Source: Helochares maculicollis (Eukaryota; Arthropoda; Insecta; Coleoptera; Hydrophilidae). From it: 59,952 nucleotides of DNA. The position numbers were made by a program, and so were the translations under genes. Positions 25,227 to 39,500 of the stretch are shown here, piece after piece. Position 1 is the first letter of the stretch, and each line of letters opens with the position of its first letter. The notes below the pieces were generated by a model, which saw only the letters and a list, made by a program, of their open reading frames with translations, had not been told where the DNA came from and ran no database searches. The stretch spans positions 1 through 59,952 of the forward strand of contig JAWQRO010000085.1 in assembly GCA_033557835.1 (NCBI GenBank), read 5' to 3'.

Positions 25227-28200
25227 ATGGCATGTAATTCGATGCAAAAATGTAATGAGATTGCTCAAGATTCAGTTTATTAACTGCATTTATGTGTACG
25301 TTAGTTAACCTTTTGCATTTTCAATCAAGCAAAAATACTGGTTTTATGTTATTTGCGATAATAAGGTTATGGCGAATTTAAAAGACATAATGATCGAATA
25401 ATAATTAACTTGGAAGAGTTTAGTTTACAAATGGCTTAAATAAATAGCGTAAGTTGTTCTGTCATGAGCATACCAAGAACATGTTATATGTGCTTAAAGC
25501 GTTCAAGCGTAAAAATAAATTTTTATATCCCCCGATTTTACTGTTTTAATTATACGGATTATGGAATCACGACAGCACCCAGACATACCATAAACTAAAT
25601 CATGCATAAAGAAAAAATTCATAGACGTTCTACGACATCTTATCTTCTCCAGTCATAACATTATCAAATATTGACAAAATTTATGTAGGAAGGCTGGTAC
25701 TACAACGATACACTCCATAGTTTTCAATCGTACTAGCTTATACCAAACGTAAACAAACATAATTTATAAAATTAGTTATAATTTACCTATCAATAGGAAA
25801 GATCAGAGTAAATATAAACAACATCCTGCCCAGCACTAATTTGGAACTGCGATGAATTAGTTTATCAATTGTTGCATCACCGATATGAGAAAGTGGATCA
25901 GCTGCAATATATCTTCTATAAACATACATAGATTGTTTTTATGTGCGCTGTACAATATCATTTACTCTCGATAATACCTTATCAATACTACTTGAAAATG
26001 TATTACTTAAAATTGATTACTAGAGGCCTCTAATGCGTTCTTTGCTTTTAAATTGATATTCCCGTTAAACTTACCTATTTACTGGTATTTTGTTTTGTTT
26101 GTAATGATTGTTATGCTCTCCAATAGTATTTCTTTTGTGCATTTAATTTATTGTTTGTTAGCTTAAGAGACAATATTTTTATTTGCCATGCATTTAGCAA
26201 TCATTTGTCTGGAAAATGTATGCCAAACAAATCAATAATTTCTAAATAACATATTTTATGGGTAGGCAATGACAAAGTGAAATTTTATTATTTCTATGAT
26301 CAATTATTAAATAAATTCACATTCATATCTTTCAATTCTTTGCAAAATTTTGTTAGTGTTCTTTATAATTAGTCTTGACAACTTTTGTTAAATAACATTT
26401 ATTTTAAAGTTTTTTATATCCTTTTTATTATATAAGATATCGAAACCGATTATAAGAATAAATTACTCTCCAAGATTCAGTAAAGTTGGTGGAATATCAG
26501 TCCAGTTTCACTTCCGACATCTCGATCGATTGCTTTGTATGCTTGCTGTTTTTAAAAGCTATGCAAAATTTATTATTTTGCAAAGATAAAAGTGTATTTA
26601 TGATTAAAATGCTATTTAGTACATTCAGATGTTTTATTAGCTATTAGTCTTTACAGATTCGCTTCATAATTGAAGAAGCATCGTCAAAAATGACTATGAA
26701 AACAGAAATTCTATCTACAAGTATATTTTTATATTTAGTTCCAAAGTGATTTACCTAAGTCTATATGATTATAGATTGATCATGCTCAATATAGTTTTTA
26801 CGAGTGCAGAAACTGAAATTTTCTCTTTTTTAATCAAACTTGCAGGATAATTTTGTGAGTTGGACATTTCTCAGAACTTTCACTTTAACTCTTTTGATTG
26901 TTATGAATAACGAAATTCACACATAAATTATAAAATGAACAGATTTTATCTGTCAATGATAATGTTGAGCTAAAATGGTCGTTTTTAAACATGGTGATTG
27001 AAAATCGAAAATCTCTTCAACAGCTACGAGTAAGATATTAACCACTGATTATATATCAGCCAATAACTAAGTACCATCGCAGAACATCAATAAATGCAAA
27101 TACATGATTAGACGTAGTTTTTAATGTTTCAATTGCTACTAGTAAAAGCAGACAAATATTAAACATAAGTGATCGATCTTTTCACGTCTAATGATTCAAT
27201 AGACAACTGAACTCAAATAAAGCAATGTAGTTATGTATTAGGATTTGTTTGGACTGTAAAGATGGAAGTGATCAAATTATAATTTTTTCAATCCAAGTTT
27301 TTCATGAACTTTTCTCAAACATTCACTTATTGTCGTTGCAATATATTAATACATTTATTCATATGTTGCTTTGACGTAGACAGAAGAGTAGATTTAATTA
27401 AAAACATATAACTAAGACCAGCTAATGTATCGCTTTTCAATCTGATATATTTATAGAATCGCAAATTACAGCTCCGGTATATATAATAAAAGTAATCAAC
27501 CATCGAAATCGTTTATCTACATAACATATAAAAATTTTATTATAAATGCAGATTTTGACGTCCAGTTTGTTGCCCCAAATCAACGCTTTTATGACACGCT
27601 AATAAACGTGTTATTCTTGTAAATTTATAGTACTACACAGTCTTATATTATACATAGTTTCTAATTTCAAAGTCACCTTTAAAGTAAGTTGTGTGTTTTC
27701 AGCTCTGCCAAAATCAATAAAATGGTCCTGACCTGTTTGGTTTGTTTGTTTACATTGTTTTTCCATAGCAGTCATTTTTTTCGATGTTTAGAAATAGGGA
27801 TAGCGCACAATTTTTCACAGTCACAAGGCCAAGCATGATTTATTAACGTAATTTTGATGTCATTTCAAGTAATTCTCTTACAACATGACCTCTTATCGAA
27901 CAATCTAGGAAAATACGAAACTAAGACAAGCTTTGACGCGGGATTATCTAACAACACAAAATTAGAATTGTGTAGTCTTAAAAGATTTAGAGAAGAAAGG
28001 ACATGGTAATTCTGAATTTAATGCCATTACATACATCAATGCTTCTCCATACATATGATTACCATGTCAGCATACCAAGCCAAATTCGGCGCACTTGATG
28101 GGAATCAAGTTGTCATCCAGCTACCGCAGGCAGCCCATGAATAACGAACCACCCACAAAACCCGCAGAAAAAGTGATACAAGCTATTATTTGTTATATTT

Positions 28201-29779
28201 GTTCAAACTTACTTTTTGAGGTTATCACACTTTTCCATATGGCTTCAATCACAAACCATTATTCCTACACTAAACCCACATTTCTTGTCGATCCACAGGC
28301 AGCCTGAACTTCATTCTCAACTTTAATTCGCACAAAATTGTCGAAATAAGATATAGCATAAATTAAGACGTCCTGCAGGTAGATACACACACTTTATTTT
28401 TTATTGCGGAGAATTTCGCGCGATATTGACTAATATGGCCCCCCTGAAATGAAAATAATTCTCCAATTAATCTTCTGAGTCAACCAATGTTTACTTTGGA
28501 CTCGATTGTGTCTTAAAAGGAGCGTTTAAATCGTTTTCCTTTTGCGAAAATGAAAAATGTAAGCACTAATGGAAGACTGCGAATTAAGCAGAATAATTTT
28601 CAAAAAGGTGTAAAATTTGTTTTGAACGATAACGATACCTTAAGCGTGCTAGCGGGTGATGTATAAGTTAATTTAGTGTAAAAATGAGAAAAAACCACTT
28701 ACCAAAGAGGAATGTAATTTTATGCTTATTTTCTCAAAAGAGCTATTAAAAATCCAATAGACGCAGAGCTAGGCTAAGAAGGGGAGAAAATGTGTTGGGA
28801 GATTTTTCCAAGGGGAATTCACTTATCCTACCAGCGATAAAAATACGACTCTGGCATACCAATATCGTAGATTCAACTGTAATAAATATTTGCTCAATAT
28901 TTTTTGTAATGTTAATGAAATTGTTATACAGCAGAGCTTGCATCATCCCTAGTTATTCTACATGCGAGAGACGCCGATTTTGAAGGCAGTCACATGGTAA
29001 TAAGGGAACAAAATGCTATCTTTCTAGCAGATGGTGTTAAGTTTCAACTACCCAACTGACCCAAAAGCAATATCCTTCTCGGAATTGTTGAAATGTTAGA
29101 TTAAACCGGAATTTGGTTCGCACAGATCGTCCCTTATGTCATATTCTGAACCCTTTTGTCATACGTGAAGGACAAGTAGGATAGAAAGCCACAATATCCA
29201 CCTCATAGCTTGAAAATTCAAACCCTTCGTTCATTGGCCGACGGAAAATTAAATGCAACATAAACTTAGATTTCCTGTTTCTCTGTTTAAGTTATGAATT
29301 GAAGCAGAGCGTTATTAATTTTATAGATGATATACCAAAAATAACTGATCCAGATGCTGAAAAAAGCTGTTGAATATATAAAATGCGTTATTTTTACACT
29401 GCCTGTTCTAAATTTGCCCCGGCAAACATTCAGGAAATATTTGCTGCCAAACTTGGACATTGGAGCCAGTTGTTGAACTTCTTTCTCTCAATTCAGACAT
29501 AACATTCTGCATTTAGAACCACAAGGATGTTCGGTGAATTTCAAGAATGTTGGAAATCTGGCGCCTCGTTAATAAACCAAAAAATATCTATAGGTTTGAC
29601 CTCATATTTATGATTTGTTTTGAGTGGGTGTGAAACTTGATTAAGATATTTGTTGAGTTATGTGCAAATATTTTGTGCTGCTATGATTATTTGTAGCGTA
29701 GAAAAATAATTTTTCTAAAATTTTCAGCATTTGTTCAAATTTCAATATTTCAGTGAGAATATTCTATGATCAAACCATG

Positions 29780-29935
29780 GTCTACCGCATTTTCAAATGA
29801 GCTATCAAGAGCAACCACTTTAATTTTCTGTGTACCAATTTTGCTTGCATACTTAGGCGCATGTAAATATAGTTATTAATTAAATAGTTAATTACTTACG
29901 AATCAATAACCGATAATTACATATTGTATATACCC
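29780..29935. repeat. Dispersed repeat, copy 1
   Basis: This stretch matches 32365-32518 in the same orientation. The best part (29811-29863) differs at only about four of 53 bases, and the flanks are weaker. It includes the shared string cttgcatacttaggcgcatg. On the - strand both copies can be read as HAPKYAS.IG.Q.IKV.A.D, which may mean the repeat came from a coding part of a transposon. I do not recognise the family. Confidence 0.7.
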
Positions 29936-30911
29936 AATAGTAAATTGTGAACGGTAACTATATACTAGACTACCGAGAATATTTAAAATAGAGTTCATTC
30001 CATTTTCATTCATTGTGATAAAATCTTGATTGAATATTCCAATATATCACAAACTTAAATAGATTAAGCTATGAACAAAATGGGTTCGAAAACTCTAACA
30101 AAGTAAATGTACAATTATTACAACATACTGCTAAATTTGAGAATAGAATCTAGTAAATTAAGGTGCTAAAAGACTTTGCTGACTTTAACAATAATTAAAA
30201 ACTTAGGGTAAAGTCTGGACAGTCTCCATTCATGCAGAAGTCAAACAAACATTTTATTTCTTCTTGCTTAGCTTATGCGTCAACTCATTCATTTCAGTCT
30301 TAAACTCTAAAATTAGCCTTAAAGGTTTCTAGTTTTACATTTCCTTCACTTTGTATTGATTTTTGCAATTTTTCTTTTAATATTGTTTATTTGATTTATT
30401 ATAGGTGAAATATTTAGCCATAATTTGCTTCCAAAATAACGGAAAATTTGGAAAATTATTCATAAAAATTTATTTTAAACACATTTAGAAAACGTGGGAG
30501 GATTAAATAATAGAGTAAACACTGAAAAAGCCCAATATTTAGTACAATAATGAAAATTTCATATTTTTATATTCTTCAAAACTTCACTAAAAGTTTGAGT
30601 GACTCATTTTTATTAAATACGTATTTTTATGAAGGAATTTGAGAAGCAATTTTAAATTTACCAGTAGATTACGTGGATTAATTTCAGAATCATTCTTCTT
30701 TTAATCGTTTAAGTACTGAACTGCTTTTTATATGACCAGAGAAATGCTACTGCATCACAGCTTGGTACCAAACAGCCAAGCCACTTTAAACTCCTGTTTG
30801 AAATGTGTTCCTATTGAATTTCTCTACATTTTCCATGTGGTTTTAATCGATCCAATAAATGCAAACGTAGAATACAGCAATTTTTTGCTTAGTATTTGTT
30901 GAATAGCGAAT

Positions 30912-31145
30912 ATGAAGAACATTCTTTTTTATTCTTTACTTTCACTTTCTGTATGGTACTTCTTGTATGAAGCAATTGAACAGGATTTATTAGGTCACTT
31001 AAAATTGGTCTTCGAGGAAAAAGTTTTTAAACAACAAAATTTATCAGAAATCTTTATCTCAATATTTGGTCTTTCTCTATTGCCAGCTTTCAACATAGCT
31101 AAGAATGTCTTCTATAAATCAAGAAATATTCAACTACGTGCATAA
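30912..31145 (+). other. Small hydrophobic open frame, 77 codons, in the giant dnc intron
   Basis: This open frame begins with ATG (MKNILFYSLLSLSVWYFLYE) and has an N-terminal hydrophobic stretch at about residues 4-20. A charged middle (FEEKVFKQQNLSE) and a second hydrophobic stretch at about residues 44-60 (IFISIFGLSLLPAF) follow. An AATAAA lies at 31196-31201, about 50 bases after the stop. I do not recognise a family. Frames of this length arise by chance in AT-rich sequence, which also yields hydrophobic translations, so it may well not be a gene. If real, it would be a nested gene for a small membrane or secreted protein. Confidence 0.15.
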
Positions 31146-32364
31146 GAAGTTGTAGGATAGTAAGTACGACAAATAACGTGAATAATTAATGAGCAAATAA
31201 ACCGTGGAAATACCAGCTTCGTATTCATGTACCATCAAAAGTAATAGTCACTTAGTTTACAAATTAAATTAACTGCACTTTATTAGTCAAAAGTAAAATT
31301 AAGGTATTATGGGCACATCACTTTCTTCAATCTAAAAGAATTATTATTTTTATTTGAAAATAGATTTATCAATTACAAATATTTTATTGAATTTAAAATT
31401 TTACAGAATTTTTGATTCTACTCTCGACTCAAATAGATCTCTACGACTTACATTGGTATGCAATTTATAATTTAAGAGTTGTATTTTTTTGCCCACAAAA
31501 GTAATAATTCCTTAGAGTATGAAATATATTTATTAAAATTTTTATGGAATTCAACAAAATAGGTCTAGTTTTTTTATGCAAATTAGTATGTGCTAAAATA
31601 ATGTTTGCCTGCAGTAAATCTTTTGAAGACAGGTCAGATTTTCAAGAACCTTGATTGAAAAATGTGTGCCAATAAAATATTTCTAATGCAGAAATTTAGC
31701 ATTTTTCACAATTTGACTTAAGCAATAAAATGATGGTTTGTTCGTTGAAGATCAAACAATTGCGTTTGTGCCCTACAATTATCGATTTATATTCTTTTAT
31801 CTTCTTCTTTGCAAATAGTGTCATGATTTTAAGTGCCAATATAATAATAATTGTCAAATTATATATGACTACAAGCAATTCAAGAGAATATTGATTATAA
31901 CACTCTGAAAAACACTATCGAGTTTCACCAATGTTTGCCATAACATCACATTCATCATCTAAAAGTCGTAAAAAAAGACAGACTATGACAAATTATTGGA
32001 TATTAATTATTTGGCAATTTCCACCGAAATCATTTTTAACCCCTTTCAAAAAATACTGGCAGTACTACGACATACTACTTGTCACAATAGCGCACAGATT
32101 ACATAATTTTAACTAAAATATCCTGCTGATATGAAGTCAGTTTCTAAGTACCATTTTACATTATACCATTATCAAACTCGAAGTATTGTAGGTAAGTTCA
32201 CTTTATTATTTATGTTAGACTACTACTTATAGCAAATGTTTACGACTTTAGAAATGCATTAAAAATCATTTAAAATTTCAAGGTCGAATTTTTTAGAACC
32301 TCAAACCTCCCCTTTACTGTACTTCGTATAATTAAGCGGAATATTGTTTCGTTGTTTTATTAAA

Positions 32365-32518
32365 GCAAACTATTTCATCTGCAAACGATGTGCCATCAGC
32401 AGCAGCCACTTTAATTTCCTGTGGACCAATTTGGCTTGCATACTTAGGCGCATGTTAGTATAGATGCTAATTAGATAGATAATTACATATGAACCAATAA
32501 TCGATAATTATATACTTT
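32365..32518. repeat. Dispersed repeat, copy 2
   Basis: This is the partner of 29780-29935, about 2.6 kb away in direct orientation. The 53-base core is about 92% identical by eye, and the flanking 60-70 bases to the right are clearly related but more diverged. Two copies of the same unknown element, or a local duplication followed by decay, would both explain it. Confidence 0.7.
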
Positions 32519-35500
32519 ATTAAACCTTTGTCTGTATTTAAAATGAAGTAGTTCATTCATCGCTGAGTTTTTGACATGCAGGTAATAAAAATTTCATAAT
32601 ATAAACAAGGAACTCCAAATAACAAGCTCATAGTTGTGGTAAAAAGTTTGTTAAATATATGTTTTGTTTAGTATACAATAATTTGATGTATTTTGAACTA
32701 TAAGAACACATATTTGAGGTGCAATTTATTTGGTTATACTTTGATATTGAAATAAACAATCAAATTAGTTCTCTTTAAGATCTTGGGAAACGTCACTACT
32801 ACGCGCATATTCGAATTCCATGTCGTTAGAGGGAACCGAAATCAGTTTATTAATATTCAAAATTTCAAATATTGTTCTCCGCCTCCACATCTCAGGGTAC
32901 TTATTGCATAATAGTATCCAGAAGTCTAACTAAAGAAATAAACAAATGCATTTATGAAATACTTTTGAAATTCATGGAGCCATGTGTTCGGAAACTACTG
33001 AAATTAAAGTTTTGTTTATTTTGAAGCATCGAATTCAACACATTGTTAAAGGCGCCAGAATAGCCCATTAAGAGGTAATGGTTATGTCGCGTGGTCAAAG
33101 TTCCAAACAATTCGATAATCGGTTCCGCAAGATTTCTTGGCTTGATTTCAAATTTTTTTAAATTATGCTGTGGACGCGAATATAACATAGAAATAATGTA
33201 ATAATGGAATTAAATATCTATTATCTAGGTGCTTGCGTCACCAAGCCTCCTGAAAGAATCAGAAGAGGCTAAGGTCGTAACCTTCCCTACAATTGATACT
33301 GATTTTAATTGAACTTAGATACCATACGATATTAATGAATGTGCGAAAACTGGATTATATCGGATTTCATTGTTATGACTGATGCTTTACTAAATACGAC
33401 AATAAACTTTCAGTGAGAACATTTTTTAAATTATATTTTTTTTTGCATCTCGGTGGCAATTTTTAAATTTCTTTTGGGATTTTTGTTGGATCTTACCTCT
33501 TTAAGGTAGGCTGCTAATTGTGATTGCGAGATTTTAATGGAGTCTTCTGCTGTCGACCTAGTTTGCATATCTGCACATCTTATTCAAACTTCAGAACAAT
33601 AGAGAAAGAGGAATGAGCACCTACTTCACTTTACATACACATATAGCCGAGATGAACACTTCTGTCTGCGAAACAATGTCACAAAGCATATCGATCGTTG
33701 CTACTGGTAGTTTTGTATTATTAAAACAACATTGCTATGCAATTTCAAATCAAGTTAGTAGTTTATATGCACTTATAATGTCAAACAAATCGAGTTGATA
33801 TAACACTAGGGGATTTACGCAGATCAAAACTTGTCACATTATAATTGTTGTTGATACATATGTATACCCTCGGCTTGTTATTAAGTAGTGATATATCACC
33901 TTCAGGGACCTGCTCATTATATTCAGTATTTCATCGTTGAGTTTCGGTCTAGATCTCACATTTAAAAACTGCTTGATTGTGTTTTGAATCTGATGTCATT
34001 TCACAACTACTAACTACCATTTGCTTTATAATTTATTCTAACTGAAAAGCATATTTTACTCGAAATTAATACAGAAATCAACAGTAGTAAACAAACAGCG
34101 TCTCCACACAGTATTCAATATATACAAACAAAATAGTATCTGAACTATAATAGAAAGTCGCAAGCTTAAATCAGTTGAAAAAGAAAAATTGAATTTCACC
34201 CTCACAATTATTGTTGATTATTCTTAGCGTATTGATAAAACGAGTGAACATCTAACATTCACAGTTGAATAGCTGCGACTTGGCTCTAAACAAGAAGCAC
34301 GAGTATAAATAGTTTAAACTAAAAACCAAAAATTAAGCGAAGCTTCTAGAGTCTAATTATTATGAAAAACGATGTCATTACTAGAACTTTGGCAGAAAAT
34401 GAAGTACCGAAATATTAAATGAATTAATCAAAATTTGCAAAAATTATTACATTTCTCATATATCACTAAAATTGTATTAAATAGTGTTTAACAATAGGTT
34501 AAAGTATCAATGTTGAATATCCTCATGATTGTAAATAAGAAAATAAACAATTTATCACAGAGTGCTAAATACTATAAAAATGGACTCAAAACCTCTTAAC
34601 AACCTGTAGACCCGTCACAATCTGAAGGTTGAATTTCGTGAACGTTATATCTTTTCATTATAGTATACAGAAATATACAATAGGATCAAGTTTAAATCCT
34701 GTTTATTCTCTATCCAATCCTGAATGTTAAGTATCTAAAACATTCAATCCTCTATTCTTAATTAACTTGCTATACGTCATGAACGAAATGCAGAAAAACA
34801 AGAAAAATTCAACGACAACTTACGTCATGGAATACCTATCCAAGCGATATCTTTACGCTTTTTTGGTACAAAATAAACAAAAATGAAAAACAATGATTAT
34901 TTGCAAAGCCGTGACGTTTTAAGAGAACGCGCATTAATTATCTTAAAGTTGGATATTTGGATAAATTTAATGCTGTATTAGAAGATTAAAGTAAAATATT
35001 TTAGAACTTCGATGTGGCCCTCGTACACAAATACGTGACCAATAAAGCACAAATTTTAAATTGATAACATGTCAGTCAGGCCACTTCATACTAAACGTAT
35101 ATGTTTAATCAAAAGAAGGTCTTAGCTTGGCCAGAAAAATTAACCTCGTGTAAATTTAATGTCAGTTTGTTTGGATAAGACGACAGTTATCTCGGAATTT
35201 CAATGAATGAGTGTACGTATCTAAATACGTCTTCCAAAAATATACTGTGTGACTACCGTAGCGTATGATGTTTTCCACGTACGCAAAATATCCCCAATTT
35301 AAATAGGACAAATTTTCCTTGGCCCAAACGGGATTTACTTAGAAATTTAAACTAAACTAATTTTGCTCGTTAATTTCGTTTGAAAAATAATCACCAAGAT
35401 TTTGTTCGCAACATGTAAACTAGGCCACCTTTGAAGTTAATTGCAAAAGACTTTTCGTTTTTCGCTATTGTTCATTCGTTTGAATATTTTGCTGTGCCTA

Positions 35501-36389
35501 CAGTACGCTAAAATGAAGTAACAAAGCTCTACCGTTTTTACCAACCAATGGGTCACCTCAATGTAGCACCGTTACGAAGATATTAATTATATACTATAAT
35601 ATCGCATTATAATTGCAATAATTCATCTACATACACGTGCGTGCATAACAAATAAGTCCTACTGGATTCATAAAAGGAATAGACAATGTAGAAATTAAAT
35701 ATGTCTGCTTTTTTCTACTGTAAAACTTAAATTACACTAAATTTGTTCAGGATTTTCAATTTTTGCTTAAAACCTGAGTTCTCAATCATTAATCAATTGA
35801 ACAAAATATAGTTTCCTCTTTATATCCATAAATAGTTTCGATGTTCAACATTTATTTTTAATGTTGGTTAATAATTTGATTTTTTTAGCAATTTTTCCAA
35901 AGTACATTTTTATTAACCGTTTCTTGAATATTTTAGATTTTACCATCGTGATAAATTTTAGACATTCTTAAATAGATCTCTTCAAGATCTGAACCTGAAT
36001 TTCTGAGTTGTTTCGGAATTTACTTACTCAACTTCTCTCAATTTTCAGCTGCTTATTGAATAGTTTACCATTAATTTTTAATATATTTTATTATAGGCTT
36101 AAGCTACAAATTATATCAATAAAATAATCTGTTTTAGTTACTAAAAAACATTAGTGGGCGCTCTTAATTAGTGGAGAGATACTCGCTGCTTACAGTTTTA
36201 TTGTTTTTATTAAAATATATATTAAACAAAAATTAAAATCATTACGAAATATAACGATATTTTAATTCAAAACTAGATTGTGCAAAGTTGCATATAATCA
36301 TAAAGCTATGAAGTTTTAGTAAGATTTCTGCATGGTTAATCAGTTTGTATGATACGCTGCTTCTATGTATTATTATGTATATATATATA

Positions 36390-36450
36390 TTCATAAATTT
36401 TAATCTTGAATGGATCTTCAAATGGATCTTCAAAAAATATATTTGTGTGT

Positions 36451-36496
<46 letters not shown>

Positions 36497-36555
36497 CGAG
36501 ATTTACAGTCGTGTTTAACTTTTTTGAAGATCCATTCAAGATTAAAATTTATGAA
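36390..36555. repeat. Perfect 33-bp inverted repeat enclosing a TG/TA microsatellite
   Basis: The left arm (36390-36422, starting ttcataaattttaatcttga) and the right arm (36523-36555) are exact reverse complements over 33 bases. The last 14 bases of the left arm are repeated once directly after it (aatggatcttcaaa twice), so the inner end can pair in two registers. The loop of about 100 bp is largely (TG)n and (TA)n. This is either a small non-autonomous DNA element or a local inversion duplication. Transcribed in the dnc pre-mRNA it would form a long hairpin. Confidence 0.9.
36443..36495. repeat. (TG)n/(TA)n compound microsatellite
   Basis: A short TG-rich part (tttgtgtgtgtatgtgtgt) runs into about 18 TA units. 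It sits in the loop of the 36390-36555 inverted repeat. Confidence 0.95.
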
Positions 36556-39500
36556 AACTTGTTTTAGAAATTACTTTAATGCAGTTGATTTTGCCTATTT
36601 CGTTCCATAAGTAACAGTTTTCAGTATATAACTTATGCCTTCTTAATAAAAATTGATTTAAATGAGCAATATCTTGGATTTGTTCAAGATTTGCAATGAT
36701 ATTTCTCAGATATTTCCGGAACTTTACTACAATCACAATTCGTAACTTTTAAGATATTTCAGTTTTGTAATCACTAACTTTTTTTAAATTAACTTTCATG
36801 TTTGAGTTTTACAGTTTTTGAAAATATCACTGTAATCTTCTTTAGTAGACAATTTTCTATCGCTAATTTGAGAACTTTATCATATATTTATGCAATATCG
36901 TGTTATTTTGGGCAATATGAATTATAAATTATTGTGTTTGGCAATCATGAAGTAGAAACATTAATAAGAACAATTTTTATAGACGTTCTTCGTCCAGATA
37001 TTCTTTTGTTACCCAATGGACATAATATTTCGATATGGCGATAAACTTGCAAAATCAATGCAACGTATCCATGAAGGAAGTGTATAATTCTTAATAATTC
37101 TTATAATTTTAAAAGATAGTCTTAATAGCGGTCTCTGTCATTGTGGAAAAATATTGTGTGAAAATATTGCATTATTTGCAAGAAAATTAGCAGAGAGGCG
37201 AGAAGATATTTTGAAACCCTAAGAATTGGAGCGATTACATTGACAGTTATGTGTAGGCTTGTTTCATATGTTGAAGTTCTCACAACTCTTTTCACATTTG
37301 TTTTCTTTATACTTCAAAGTGTTGTTACTCATATTTCAAATCTATTTCAAATTTCACTCTCTCTGTTTTCCACATTGTATCCGTATAACGCCTTTTCACC
37401 TAATTTGTAGCTTCGACTCCTGAATTTGTTTGGCGTAATGGTTTTTTGATAGGCTTTGCAATCTAATTGTTGTTAATATTTTGTCGTTTCAAGTAATTTT
37501 TTCTTTGAGATTCTATAATATCCTAACTTTAACTATTTTTTATTTCGTTTTTTTAATTTTCATTGCCAATTTTTTCAATTAAAATGTATTCTCGTAAAGT
37601 TTTAGATTTTGTTTTCAATTCTTATCATGTAAAAAATTACGACAACTTGCTCTGCAGCTAAGCTAACCTGCTAATGTTTACAGGTTTTTAACCTGTGACT
37701 ATAACTACTTCTCAAGAATTTTATTTTAACGACTAGTTAAGAGTTTAGGTTAACAGACAATACCTGTGGGTCTACATATCCCAAAACGTGATACAGATTT
37801 ACAATTTTTAACGATTCCGTAACAGCATGCAATTCCCACGTAATTTTTTCACAATGTACGACACTCTTAATATTGAGCAACTGTTTCTGAATTTACATAC
37901 ATTAAAGACAATTAGAACGCATTAAGTTCAGATTTTCTATTTACATCTAATTTGAATGAATTTTAAGAAATCCATTAAAGAAACTGCATTAATGACGACG
38001 GAATAATTACTTATGACGTTCCGTTTAACGTCACTTACGTGCTTTGTTTATTTTAATTGCCTTGGTTTAAATACACTATTGCTAAGAATACCCTAAAATT
38101 ATGCTCCTTTTGTTCTTAGATTAGAAACAATTTAAATTGCAGAAATATTGTAGATTAAGGCTCTAAAAGGACGTTAAATATTGCAACCACATATTAGAGT
38201 TTTGAATACTTTCCTAAAAATACACTTTAACTAAGGACATGAAAAGGCTTTCACTTGGCGTAAAATCTGCACAACAATAAAATCAGTAAACAAATACCGC
38301 AAATACTCCACTGATTACTTCAGTTCGAAAACTTTCCACAAGTGAATAATCTAATTTTTGTTTACAACAGCAGCTATCTCATAGTGCCATCGACTGCAGG
38401 TTAACCATTTTGAAAAATTGCTGAAGTTACATAGGAACTACAACATTTCGCACATGTGCCAGAATTGAAAACAACGGAAAATACCCAAAAAATCCGTTAA
38501 ATTTCAATACATTTGGTATCAATAGCTGGTATTTAATGGTTTTCAATTTAGATACCAGAGTTTATCTTAAGTAAGTGTCATGCTATAACATAAAAGACTA
38601 CTGAACTCTAGTGCGACTAATTATTTAACCTAAAATTAGACCCAATTTCTCAGTTTAATATTATAATTTAATGAGGTTCCTAACGGCATATTACGAGCGA
38701 GAATGGAATATATAGAGTTTCCAAACTTCGCCTGTTGTTTACCGTAAGGTGTTCGGTAAATTGCAAACTTACCTAATTAGATTACGACCGGATCTGCTTT
38801 GGGGTTGTAATTTAGCTATTTATATGAAATCAAAAAAGTACCTGCTCGGACCTCGATGAATAAATTAATGATGCGGTCAACCCAAGTTTGGTAAACAATT
38901 TCGGAGGTACCTATATTTCCTTAAATTCTTGTATGAATATTATAAAGTCTAAATTGATGACTTTCGCAATATGTGTTAGCTATTCCTGTTGTATATAACT
39001 GAATACTGAACTATGAGCTTATAAATACGATTTCCGTAATGCTTGCCTCCGCCAAAGGGTATGTTTTTCAAGAATGTTCTCTTTTATAAATAATGAAAAA
39101 TCTCCTGCACACTTGAATAATATTATTAATAACTTAAAAATAATTCATTGACTAGCCGTTTATAGAAATGTACATAGGAAGAACAGACAAAATATCTAGA
39201 ATAATATTTTGAGCGGTGAAGATACTATAAAAAATACTTTGTGAAGATGGAGGAACTTGAAAATTAGCACATTTACGACTATGCAAGAATTTTTTTCTGA
39301 AGCCACTGGAAGCAACCATGATATATTCAACTAAAAAGCATAATACATCTAAACATTCTACACAGCAAGGGTGTATGCCTCAGCGGCACTAAATGAAAAT
39401 GATGTTACTTTCAAACTAGCTTTCAACGCCTAAAATTTATACGTTTGTACAAACATTATTTCTTACACGTAATTTCGTGACGTCCTTCATAGTAAAAATA

